From JAAUTT01 sp963846585 (GTDB taxonomy: Bacteria; Bacteroidota; Bacteroidia; Bacteroidales; JAAUTT01), in NCBI GenBank assembly GCA_963846585.1, contig CAWJWO010000015.1, forward strand, positions 1 to 64,000: a stretch of DNA of 64,000 bases, written 5' to 3'. Under the pieces are notes generated by a model. The model was not told the origin of the DNA and did no database searches. It worked only from the letters and a program-made list of their open reading frames with translations. Shown in pieces: positions 16,975-25,484 of the stretch. Position 1 is the stretch's first letter. The number at the start of each line of letters is the position of its first letter. The translations under genes and the position numbers were made by a program.

Positions 16975-18993
16975 ATGAGACATTTTTCATTGTTTATATT
17001 ACTATCACTATCATTAAATTCATATAGTCAGAAAAAATCATCCCTGGTATTGCCTTCACTTATAGGTGATAACATGGTGTTGCAGCAAAACACGGCAGTA
17101 ACAGTCTGGGGGTATGCAAAACCAGGTCAGAACATTACAATTACCGCAACCTGGAAAGAACAGGTAAAAACTCTTGCCGATTCAAAAGGACATTGGCAAA
17201 CTACCCTGTCTACACCTCATCCGGGTGGGCCTTATACTATACAGGTAGCCAGCATGGATACAACGATAACACTTAATAATGTCCTTATCGGGTCAGTATG
17301 GTTATGTTCCGGGCAATCAAATATGGAAATGCCTTTATCAGGATGGCCACCAATATCTGTAATGCATTCAAAAGAAGCGATAGATTCTTCTTCCCTGTAT
17401 CAAATAAGGCTGTATACCGTAACAAGAGCTTTGGCAACTGATCCTTCCGAATCCTGCGAAGGTAAATGGTTATTATGTAATCCTTCCAATGTTAAATCTT
17501 TTAGTGCAACTGCTTATTTTTTTGGCAGGAAAATGTATGATCAATTGCATATTCCAATAGGTTTGATTCTGTCAGCCTGGGGAGGAACGCCTATTGAAGC
17601 GTGGTTGCCTGCAACAGCACTAACCACAGAAAAGCAATTTGTAAATGATTTATCAAACATGCAAAATCAAAGTGCCCAAATTGTAACATTTAGGTCATGG
17701 TTGAATAAGCAGCCTCATTTTTCTGTAAAAGCCGATGCTGGTGCGGACAAATGGAAAAACCTTACATTTAATGATAACGAATGTGCCCTTGTAAATTTCA
17801 ATGATGATAAATGGCAGGTAGCCAAACTTCCGCAGTACCTTGAACAAGCCATAGGTGATTTTGACGGAACTTTATGGTATCGGAAAAAAATTGACCTGCC
17901 GGAACAAATGACAGGTAAAATACTTAACATTTCATTGGGCCCCATTGATGATATGGACAGGGTGTATGTAAACGGAGTTCTGGCAGGTGAAACAGAAGAA
18001 GAAGGCCGTTACCAGCAAAACCGGTATTATGAAATACCTTCGGGTATTGTGCATACAGGAAATAATACAATTGCCGTGAGGGTTCTAGATAACGGAGGAT
18101 CGGGAGGTATATATGGGAAAGCGGATCTAATGAATATTTCGGTTAAAAATGATACTACAATTCCTCCTGTAAGGCTTGCCGGAGAATGGAAATTTCTTCC
18201 TGTTGCAGAATTAATTGGCAATTCATTCTACCTGTACGACATTCCTTCTAAAGGTTTTTATTCTTCCAACAGGCCTAAAAGTTTGTCCCCTAACACTCCA
18301 TCCATTCTTTACAATGCAATGATAAATCCGGTACTCAACTACAATATTCAGGGAGTTATCTGGTATCAGGGTGAAACAAATGTTGGCAGAGCTGACCAAT
18401 ATTCACGTTTACTGCCATTAATGATTAAAAACTGGAGAATGGGTTGGCATAATGAGGATCTTTCTTTTTATGTCGTTCAGATTGCCCCATATGAATATTC
18501 AGGCCCAAACGGAGTTGAGTCTGCAGAACTTAAAAATGCCCAGGCAAGTGCCCTGACGTTAAAGCACACCGGATTGGCAGTTACCTTAGACCTTGGGGTA
18601 CCAAAAAACATTCATCCCCCGTTTAAGATGGAAGTTGGAGACCGGTTAGCAGCCCTTGCCCTGGCTCAGGACTTTCATATAAAAACCCCATACAGTGGTC
18701 CAACGTTTAAAAATCTAAAACGTAAAAACAATAACCTGATCGTTCAATTTGACCATTTGGAAGGCGGCTTGGTAGTTCATGGTAATCAGCTTAAGGAATT
18801 TGAGATTGCCGGGAACGATGGTAAATATTACCCTGCCGTTGCCAATATCGTTAAAAATAAAGTAATAGTGTATTCTTCATCGGTTATTGAACCGGTTTCA
18901 ATAAGGTATTGCTGGCATAATGGATCGGAAGCGAGTTTATTTAATAAAGCGGGCCTGCCTGCTACTCTTTTCACATCCAGGATATCACAATAA
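16975..18993 (+). CDS. SGNH-type acetylesterase (sialate O-acetylesterase family)
   Basis: A 672-residue secreted esterase with a signal peptide (LSLNSYSQ). The catalytic nucleophile is S115 in VWLCSGQSNMEM, and the second catalytic block lies in GVIWYQGETNVGRADQY, typical of the SASA family. A jelly-roll domain (GTLWYRKKIDLP, about residue 290-370) is inserted between the two halves of the catalytic domain. Homologues are annotated as sialate O-acetylesterase, but in this context removal of acetyl groups from mannan or xylan is more likely. It follows the alpha-galactosidase by 151 bases on the same strand. Confidence 0.85.
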   Translation: MRHFSLFILLSLSLNSYSQKKSSLVLPSLIGDNMVLQQNTAVTVWGYAKPGQNITITATWKEQVKTLADSKGHWQTTLSTPHPGGPYTIQVASMDTTITLNNVLIGSVWLCSGQSNMEMPLSGWPPISVMHSKEAIDSSSLYQIRLYTVTRALATDPSESCEGKWLLCNPSNVKSFSATAYFFGRKMYDQLHIPIGLILSAWGGTPIEAWLPATALTTEKQFVNDLSNMQNQSAQIVTFRSWLNKQPHFSVKADAGADKWKNLTFNDNECALVNFNDDKWQVAKLPQYLEQAIGDFDGTLWYRKKIDLPEQMTGKILNISLGPIDDMDRVYVNGVLAGETEEEGRYQQNRYYEIPSGIVHTGNNTIAVRVLDNGGSGGIYGKADLMNISVKNDTTIPPVRLAGEWKFLPVAELIGNSFYLYDIPSKGFYSSNRPKSLSPNTPSILYNAMINPVLNYNIQGVIWYQGETNVGRADQYSRLLPLMIKNWRMGWHNEDLSFYVVQIAPYEYSGPNGVESAELKNAQASALTLKHTGLAVTLDLGVPKNIHPPFKMEVGDRLAALALAQDFHIKTPYSGPTFKNLKRKNNNLIVQFDHLEGGLVVHGNQLKEFEIAGNDGKYYPAVANIVKNKVIVYSSSVIEPVSIRYCWHNGSEASLFNKAGLPATLFTSRISQ

Positions 18994-19011
18994 TATGTGA
19001 AGACGGAAGGC

Positions 19012-19221
19012 AGAGGGCAGAAGAAAAAAGACGTGGGACGTGGGACGTGAAGACGTGAAAAAGATAAGAGATTAAAGATAAGAGATTATAAATTACTGAT
19101 TACTAATTACAGATTACAAATTGGACTATGCGTTTATTGAATATCAAATAAACCATTTAACCTTTACACCTATAAACAAATTAGTCATTACTAATCAGTC
19201 ATTAGTAATCAGTAATTAATT
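19012..19221. repeat. Intergenic repeats GACGTGG and AATTACTGATTAC-type words
   Basis: The gap between convergent genes contains GACGTGG-GACGTGG-GACGTGA, then repeated AAGATAAGAGATT and ATTACTAATTACAG words. No gene or clear terminator was found. Confidence 0.65.
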
Positions 19222-19961
19222 TTACAGGTCATTTAATACCGATACCCCCCGCCACGTCCCATACCATTTATGGCCCTGCTTATCTATAGCTAGGGAAGTT
19301 ACACAGTTACTATCAATACCTGTGCAAGTTTGATTATATGTTGTCCAGTGATGGCCATCAAACTTCGTGATTCCATTTTCAGTGCCAAACCATCTGCAAC
19401 CTTTTTGATCAATTGCTATTGTATTAACGTTATTATCAATCAAACCGCTGTTGGACTTATTGTATGTGGTCCAGTTAGAACCATCAAATCTGGATACACC
19501 TCCTCCCCAGGTACCAAACCAAAGAATGCCCAGGTTATCGATGGCGATGGCATAGACGTTATTAGAAGCTAACCCGCTGTTCTTGGTATTATAAATTGTC
19601 CAATTTATGCCGTCGAATTTAAATACACCGCCACCCCAGGTGCAAAACCAATTATTACCTTTGGAATCGATAGTGATGGCCCAAACTGTATCACTTACCA
19701 ATCAGGATAACCATCTAGATTATATTTTGTAAAATAGGTATACCAATTTGTCCCATCAAATTTCAATACCCCCCTTTGAGTACCTAACCACTTATTCCCT
19801 TTGGCATCTATGGCAATTGTGCATGCTAAATTTTTACATAAAACATTTTGAATGTACGATGGAATGGTATTATTTACAACTGCAGCATCTTTATTATTAC
19901 ATGCAGAAGCAACTAATATAAATAGCGACATATATGCTATAATCCGAATAGTTTTTTCCAT
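19222..19961 (-). pseudogene. Reg_prop-type beta-propeller lipoprotein with frameshift
   Basis: The first frame (19961-19695) has a lipoprotein signal (LVASAC) and one propeller blade, ending DGYPDW and a stop. The second frame (19701-19222) continues with four more blades of about 43 residues, each with the pattern FDGxNWTxYN...NxVxxIAIDxxGxxWFGT. The joint at about 19700 is a frameshift between TGG and TAAG. These repeats are those of the two-component regulator propeller family, but no kinase is attached. It may be a broken gene or carry a single-base error. It is on the opposite strand to the esterase. Confidence 0.7.
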
Positions 19962-20068
19962 TGGGCTTTAAATTTTTTTCTTGAAATTGTTGATAATTAA
20001 TTCCAAATTTAATGAACTATTTGTAAATAGAATTACCAGGAATAATAATCTTATGTTTTGATTTCATT

Positions 20069-21667
20069 TTATTTTGGGGTTCCAACAGGAATAACTTTTA
20101 TCAGAACAGTACCATGCGGATCAACATTGGCTTCAAAATATTTATCAAAACTACCTAAATCTTTATGAAGCCATAAATCCCGGATTTTTTGTGTTCCAGT
20201 TACTTTTATGTCGGAGAAATGTAATTTTATTTTCATAGTTTTCATGCCGGTATTAAATAATCCTACCGCTTTTGATCCATCTTTAAGTTCACGTGCCCAT
20301 ATTTGAATATCGACTTGCTTTACGACTTGGGTTGCTTGTTTTCCCAAAGGATCCTGATCGATTGCGATGGCCTCATTGTTGCTTAATATCTCCAGTGTTT
20401 CTGCAGACATGTTATTCAGGTCGTTGCCTGCCATCAATGGTGCGGCTAATAAGCACCACAGGCTAAAATGTGTGCGATATTCTGTATTAGTCATTCCACC
20501 ATTACCAATTTCAAGCATATCAGGGTCATTCCAATGTCCCGGGCCAGCATATTGTGCAATTTCACTTTGGCTGAACCCAATTTCTGACATCGATTTCCAG
20601 TTATCCTGTATATCTCCGGTAGTTCGCCAAAGATTAGCACCAACTTTCGGACCCCATTCCCATACATTGCCCATACCATACTCGCAAAGGCTGTAAGCAA
20701 CATGTCGGCCACTTTTTTCAAGCGCAATACCCATTTTTTGGTAAACGGCCTGAAGCTGGTCGTTAGAATATATACTGCCGGCACTGCACCAATCATATTT
20801 AAGGTAATCTATACCCCAGTCAGCATATGTTGTTGCATCCTGTTCTTCATGTCCATAGCTTCCCAGGTAGCCACCACATGTGTTCGGGCCAGGTGAAGAG
20901 TATATACCAAGTTTTAGCCCGCGACTATGAACATAGTCAGCAAGAGCTTTCATGTCAGGAAATTTTTCATTCGGAATAATATTTCCGGTTGAATCACGGC
21001 TGCCTTCCCAGGTATCATCAATGTTGATATATATATAACCGGCTGCTGCAAGTCCACTGTTAACCAATTTGGCAGCCGTTGTACGAACAATAGAGTCATC
21101 AACATTATTGCCAAAGTGATTCCAGCTATTCCATCCCATGGGAGGGGTTTGTAAAAGAGTATTCTCCGGCACAGACACCAGATAGGGGAGAGGAATAGGT
21201 TTAGGAGGATAGGTCTCTGCTTCAGGTACACGAATGGCAATACCCTCAGATGGTTTACTATTAGCATAATTACCAGTATAGGCAATTGTTACATGCATAT
21301 TATCTCCTTCACGATGAAGGCGATATACCCTGTTCCAGTCTCCGGCGATAAAAATCGCTTCTTTTCCTTCAAAATGTGGCTTTAAAAATGGAATAACATT
21401 ACCACCGCCAATAATTATAGTGCCATTGAATGTATTGTTATCCTGATGAATGATTAAATAATCGCGAATAATAACATTACCACGTTGAACTTCATCGAGG
21501 CGCCATGTACCGGAAATATTACCGGTAGTATCTTTTGAATCAACTTCTTTGCTTATTCCATTGTTTTTTTCCAAAGATTGTAAAGTCTTGTTATTAACAG
21601 CAGTTTGAGTAAATACTATTGTTGTGTAAGAAAATAGAATTAAACTGTAAATTATTTTCTTTTTCAT
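20069..21667 (-). CDS. GH27 alpha-galactosidase with N-terminal beta domain
   Basis: A 532-residue secreted alpha-galactosidase. After the signal peptide (FSYTTIVFTQ) comes an extra domain of about 130 residues (SGTWRLDEVQRG to IAIRVPE) that looks like a small beta sandwich or barrel. The GH27 barrel starts at LQTPPMGWNSWNHFG and has the nucleophile D292 in KYDWCSAG, the acid/base D352 in TTGDIQDN, and GHWNDPDMLEIGN. It is transcribed toward the propeller gene. With the copy at 15624 it gives the locus two enzymes for removing alpha-galactose; the extra domain may confer a different substrate preference. Confidence 0.92.
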   Translation of the reverse strand: MKKKIIYSLILFSYTTIVFTQTAVNNKTLQSLEKNNGISKEVDSKDTTGNISGTWRLDEVQRGNVIIRDYLIIHQDNNTFNGTIIIGGGNVIPFLKPHFEGKEAIFIAGDWNRVYRLHREGDNMHVTIAYTGNYANSKPSEGIAIRVPEAETYPPKPIPLPYLVSVPENTLLQTPPMGWNSWNHFGNNVDDSIVRTTAAKLVNSGLAAAGYIYINIDDTWEGSRDSTGNIIPNEKFPDMKALADYVHSRGLKLGIYSSPGPNTCGGYLGSYGHEEQDATTYADWGIDYLKYDWCSAGSIYSNDQLQAVYQKMGIALEKSGRHVAYSLCEYGMGNVWEWGPKVGANLWRTTGDIQDNWKSMSEIGFSQSEIAQYAGPGHWNDPDMLEIGNGGMTNTEYRTHFSLWCLLAAPLMAGNDLNNMSAETLEILSNNEAIAIDQDPLGKQATQVVKQVDIQIWARELKDGSKAVGLFNTGMKTMKIKLHFSDIKVTGTQKIRDLWLHKDLGSFDKYFEANVDPHGTVLIKVIPVGTPK

Positions 21668-21789
21668 ATTTTTAAATATTTGTTAATTAATAGTCTAAAA
21701 ACATAGGTAAATATATTCAAATATTATTAATTAAACGATTCGATTAAAAGGACCATTCTTTCTTTTTCTGTATGACTTTTCAAAAATAA

Positions 21790-21900
21790 TTTTCTATTTA
21801 TAACCCCAACGGGGTTAAAGCACCAGTACTGGGCAACGCCCTGTGATTATAATAATTACAATTTATTCAGCCCTGTAAGGGCGAGAGCAATTTGTCGATT
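21790..21900. repeat. Hairpin-rich intergenic repeat
   Basis: AACCCC-AAC-GGGGTT (21802-21816), GGGCAACGCCC and GCCCT-GTA-AGGGC form three short hairpins within 100 bases, in an otherwise AT-rich gap. This looks like a dispersed palindromic repeat; only one copy is in the window. The rest of 21668-21983 has no gene. Confidence 0.5.
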
Positions 21901-21921
21901 TATAGAAAATTGATTTATAAA

Positions 21922-21957
21922 GCATCCGGAAATTAATAAATTCCGGATGCTTTTTTT
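21922..21957. terminator. Hairpin terminator
   Basis: GCATCCGGAA (21922-21931) pairs with TTCCGGATGC (21941-21950) and is followed by seven T on the plus strand. It lies 26 bases beyond the end of the minus-strand gene at 21984 and could serve that gene, where the T tract is poorer, or act in both directions. Confidence 0.65.
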
Positions 21958-21983
21958 AGAGGCAATGGTCAAATGACAAATGT

Positions 21984-22289
21984 TTATGCAGATTGTTGAT
22001 TGATCCCCCATTTAGGATATTTCTTTTTCCAGGCCAGTAAAAAAATGCCAATCGCATAGAGGCCTATATTAAAAATACCGATTGAGAAGATGCCTATCGA
22101 GAAAATTCCGGCTGAGAAAATACCGATTGAGAACCTTCCGGCAGCAAATACCCCCATGGAATAATCCCCGGCAGCAAAATAATTGCAACTATACGTACCT
22201 GCACTATAAAGATGACCAAAAATGGAATTTAAAATTAGTCCGATAATAAAAAGTGCAACAGCTGTTAAAAGAATCCAATACTTTTTCAT
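21984..22289 (-). CDS. Small membrane protein with five-residue repeats
   Basis: A 101-residue protein of unknown function. After one hydrophobic segment (about 5-24) it has about ten tandem five-residue units of the form (A/S)-(A/I)-G-x-F, for example FSIGIFSAGIFSIGIF, then a charged end (KKKYPKWG). A regular five-residue period with small and aromatic residues suggests a solenoid of pentapeptide-repeat type, here unusually hydrophobic and possibly membrane-embedded. It follows the LytTR regulator at 22446 on the same strand, with 156 bases between, so the two may be linked. No family name can be given. Confidence 0.7.
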   Translation of the reverse strand: MKKYWILLTAVALFIIGLILNSIFGHLYSAGTYSCNYFAAGDYSMGVFAAGRFSIGIFSAGIFSIGIFSIGIFNIGLYAIGIFLLAWKKKYPKWGINQQSA

Positions 22290-22445
22290 TTTAATAAGTT
22301 TTTAAGTTCATAATTTGTTCATTAATTCATGCTGCAATAGTAGCGGATGATCAGTTGAACTCCAAATATTTGGGATATATGGCACATATTTGTGATGAAG
22401 TGCTTTGGATTGGTTTTAACGACTGTTTTTTGGGATGAATGGCAG

Positions 22446-23315
22446 TTATTCCTGCCAATAAAATTGAATATGTTCTTTAATTTTTTTTGTCAGGTTCCGT
22501 GAAACAGGAATTTCCGATTCTGTATTTTTTAAAATTAACTGCAATCCCTGTGAATTTCCTTTAGTATGAATAATTTTGGTAATATTTACGATAAATGCAC
22601 GATGACACTTAATAATTGATTGATAACCCTCAAGTTGATTTTCAGCTCGTTTTAGGGCACACCTCAATATTGTGTTTTTTATTTTATCATCATTATCATA
22701 AAAAATTTTTATGTAATTCCCGGTTGATTCTATATAGTTTAAACGCGATAATTCTATCTCAAATTTATCCTTAAGGTTATCTCCTGTCAAACATACTTTA
22801 TTATTTTCCGTAACAGGATCTTTATTTATTATATGTTTATTAAATTCCTTTGCTGATTTTAAATTTTGTGATAACCAAATGTTTTGTTGAATAACAGTAA
22901 TTACAATAACAGGGATAATCCCAATTACCAAAGTATAAAACTGAAACAATAAAAAGCCATGGATACCCCAAAATATATTAAATATTAAAGCAGAATACAG
23001 ATAATTGCCAAATCCGATGGAGAATAATGTTAAAAACAAACGCAGAATTTGCTTAAAAACTGTCCATGATGTTTCATCGTACCATTTTTTAAAACGCCAT
23101 GGAAGTAATAACAAATTAAAAATCAATATTATGAAAGTAACACCACCATAACCGGCAATGATTAATAATTTATTTGACCCATGGAATTCCGATAACCCAA
23201 TCGGTTGGAATATCAATATAAAAACTATTATAAATAAACTAACGGAAATAATTATTTTCCAAGGATTACCAACTTGCGGGAAGGGTTGCTTTAGATATTT
23301 TTTAATCACTTTCAA
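22446..23315 (-). CDS. LytTR DNA-binding regulator with membrane domain
   Basis: A 289-residue protein with four predicted membrane segments in the first 150 residues (starting IIISVSLFIIVFIL) and a C-terminal LytTR domain (about 185-287) with LNYIESTGNYIKIFY, KCHRAFIVNI and IPVSRNLTKKIKEH. Such proteins bind DNA repeats as membrane-tethered regulators and lack a response-regulator receiver domain. A paralogue of the same design lies at 57253-58107. Likely targets are neighbouring genes, including the repeat protein just downstream, but no binding site was identified. Confidence 0.85.
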   Translation of the reverse strand: MKVIKKYLKQPFPQVGNPWKIIISVSLFIIVFILIFQPIGLSEFHGSNKLLIIAGYGGVTFIILIFNLLLLPWRFKKWYDETSWTVFKQILRLFLTLFSIGFGNYLYSALIFNIFWGIHGFLLFQFYTLVIGIIPVIVITVIQQNIWLSQNLKSAKEFNKHIINKDPVTENNKVCLTGDNLKDKFEIELSRLNYIESTGNYIKIFYDNDDKIKNTILRCALKRAENQLEGYQSIIKCHRAFIVNITKIIHTKGNSQGLQLILKNTESEIPVSRNLTKKIKEHIQFYWQE

Positions 23316-23515
23316 ATAGTTCCATTTAAGATTTGCGAATCGCGATTTTCGATTTTCGATTTGAGTATTCTATTATTTGGATATTACTTGTTATTAAATA
23401 ATATTTAATTATCTATTTATGATATACTTCTCTTAATGGATTTTTAAATCGCCAATCGCCAATCCTGGTTCTTGGCTCCTGGCTCCCTGTTCCTGAGCGA
23501 AGTCGAAGGATGGCT

Positions 23516-25291
23516 CTATTTTTTAAGTGAATCTTTCTCCTTATAATGTGTATGCAAAAGATGATGGGATTTTTCACCCAACGGTTTTCCTAAAAAATCG
23601 GCATAAATTTGTTTAATCTCAGGGTTTTCATGCGATTTCCGCAATTGTTTGCCTTCATCTTCCTTATATATTGCTGCTATTCGTTTTTTTCTTACCTCAT
23701 CTGTGGTATATCTTGGTTGTCCGCCACCTCCGATGCAGCCACCAGGGCATGTCATAACTTCTATAAAATGAAATTCTTCTCCCTGACGGATTGCTTCAAG
23801 GAGTTTGGTTGCATTGCCAAGGTTATGTGCAACGCCTACTTTTAGTTCCACACCTTCAAGGAATTTCCATTCAGGCAGGGTATTTTCAATTTTTAAACTT
23901 GCTTTCTTTACTCCTGTCAAACCCATTAAAGGTTCAACATGAAGGTTTTTTAATGGAAACGCTCTTCCGGTCACAATTTCATATACAGTTCTTATAGCTG
24001 CTTCCATAACTCCGCCGGTATTGGCGAATATATCTGCAGCACCGGAAGATAAACCAAACGGGGTATCCATAACTCCGTCAGGCAATGAATGAAAATTAAT
24101 ACCGGCTTGTTTGATTATACGCCCCAATTCACGGGTTGTAAGCACGTAATCAACATCTTGCACCTGATTATTAAACATTTCGCTTCGTTGTGCCTCGTAT
24201 TTTTTTGCAGTACATGGCATTATTGATACAACAACAATATTTTCTGGTTTTACCCCGATTTTATCTGCAAAATAAGTTTTGGCAAGCGCACCAAACATTT
24301 GTTGTGGAGATTTACAGGTAGATATGTTGTCAAGGAATTCAGGATAATTTAGTTCCATAAAATTTATCCATCCCGGAGAACAGCTTGTAAATTGAGGTAA
24401 GGCGACAGGTACCTTATCAACCAGTGCTTTTTTAAGGCGGTCGAGTAACTCACTGCCTTCCTCGATAATAGTTAAATCGGCAGTAAAATTAGTGTCAAAT
24501 ACCTTCCTGAAACCTAATTGGCGTAAGGCGTTAACCATTTTTCCTGTAACCAGTGTGCCTGGTTCATAATCAAAACATTCGCCAAGTGCTGCACGTATTG
24601 CAGGGGCTGTTTGGACTATAACATATTTATCAGGGTTATCCAGGGCTTTCCATACATCAGAAATATTATCCTTCTCAACAATAGCACCAACCGGGCATAT
24701 AGCAGCACATTGTCCGCACTGGACACATGCTACCGAATCAAGGTTTTGGGCAAAGGCCGGGCCTATTGTTGAATGAAATCCCCGTCCCTGTGGGAAAAGG
24801 GATCCTACCGCCTGTAATTCATTACATACAGTTACACACCTTCTGCATTTAATACATTTTCCGGAGTCTCTTACGAGAGCCGGTGTTGAATCGTCTATGT
24901 ATTTATGAGTATGTTCACCTTCAAACCTGAGATTGGTAATACCTATTTCTGCTGCAAGTTGTTTTAATTCACAATCGTCGTTTCGTAAACAGGTTTTACA
25001 GTCTCCGTCATGTTCAGAAAGTAACATCTCTACGACAAATTTTCTTGAATTACGTACCGATTTTGAATTGGTAAATACTTCCATTCCTTCGCTAACAGGA
25101 GTTGTGCATGCAGTTACCAGTCCCCTCGAATTCTTTACCTCTACCATGCAAACACGACATGCCCCCTTGCCTTCATAGTTTTCAAGAAAACATAAAGTTG
25201 GGATTTTAATCCCCATTTTCCGTGCAGCATCAAGGATTGTGGATTCTTCCTTAACTTCAACGGGCTGGCTGTTAATAAATAGTTTAATCAT
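23516..25291 (-). CDS. hydA: [FeFe] hydrogenase catalytic subunit, NADH-linked multimeric type
   Basis: A 591-residue hydrogenase. The N-terminus has a [2Fe-2S] ferredoxin fold (ENYEGKGACRVCMVEV), a His-Cys [4Fe-4S] segment (HDGDCKTCLRNDDC), and two [4Fe-4S] clusters (CIKCRRCVTVC and CVQCGQCAAICPVGA). The H-cluster motifs are TSCSPGW (about 297), MPCTAKKYE (about 355) and CPGGCIGGGGQP (about 513), followed by the small-subunit-like tail ending near HHLLHTHY. It is encoded downstream of the NuoF- and NuoE-like subunits, as in HydABC complexes that couple H2 to NADH and ferredoxin. A 193-base repeat-filled gap separates it from the preceding gene. Confidence 0.93.
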   Translation of the reverse strand: MIKLFINSQPVEVKEESTILDAARKMGIKIPTLCFLENYEGKGACRVCMVEVKNSRGLVTACTTPVSEGMEVFTNSKSVRNSRKFVVEMLLSEHDGDCKTCLRNDDCELKQLAAEIGITNLRFEGEHTHKYIDDSTPALVRDSGKCIKCRRCVTVCNELQAVGSLFPQGRGFHSTIGPAFAQNLDSVACVQCGQCAAICPVGAIVEKDNISDVWKALDNPDKYVIVQTAPAIRAALGECFDYEPGTLVTGKMVNALRQLGFRKVFDTNFTADLTIIEEGSELLDRLKKALVDKVPVALPQFTSCSPGWINFMELNYPEFLDNISTCKSPQQMFGALAKTYFADKIGVKPENIVVVSIMPCTAKKYEAQRSEMFNNQVQDVDYVLTTRELGRIIKQAGINFHSLPDGVMDTPFGLSSGAADIFANTGGVMEAAIRTVYEIVTGRAFPLKNLHVEPLMGLTGVKKASLKIENTLPEWKFLEGVELKVGVAHNLGNATKLLEAIRQGEEFHFIEVMTCPGGCIGGGGQPRYTTDEVRKKRIAAIYKEDEGKQLRKSHENPEIKQIYADFLGKPLGEKSHHLLHTHYKEKDSLKK

Positions 25292-25484
25292 GGTATCTGG
25301 AATTTCATTGTTAATTGTAATATATAAACTAAGAATAAAAAGACATGGGACGTGGGACGTGAAAGGACGTGTGACATATCTTCAATCTCCTTTTTCTGTT
25401 ATCTGTCCTCTGTCCTCTGTAATTTATCTTCTGTCTTCTTTTATCTTTAATCTTTCATCTGTCTTCCTATGTCTTTACCTCACG
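25292..25484. repeat. Repeat-filled gap between hydrogenase genes
   Basis: Contains GGGACGT repeats (25347-25370) and a long pyrimidine-rich tract of CTGTCCT and ATCTTT-like words. No gene. Such a gap inside an operon is unusual. Confidence 0.65.
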
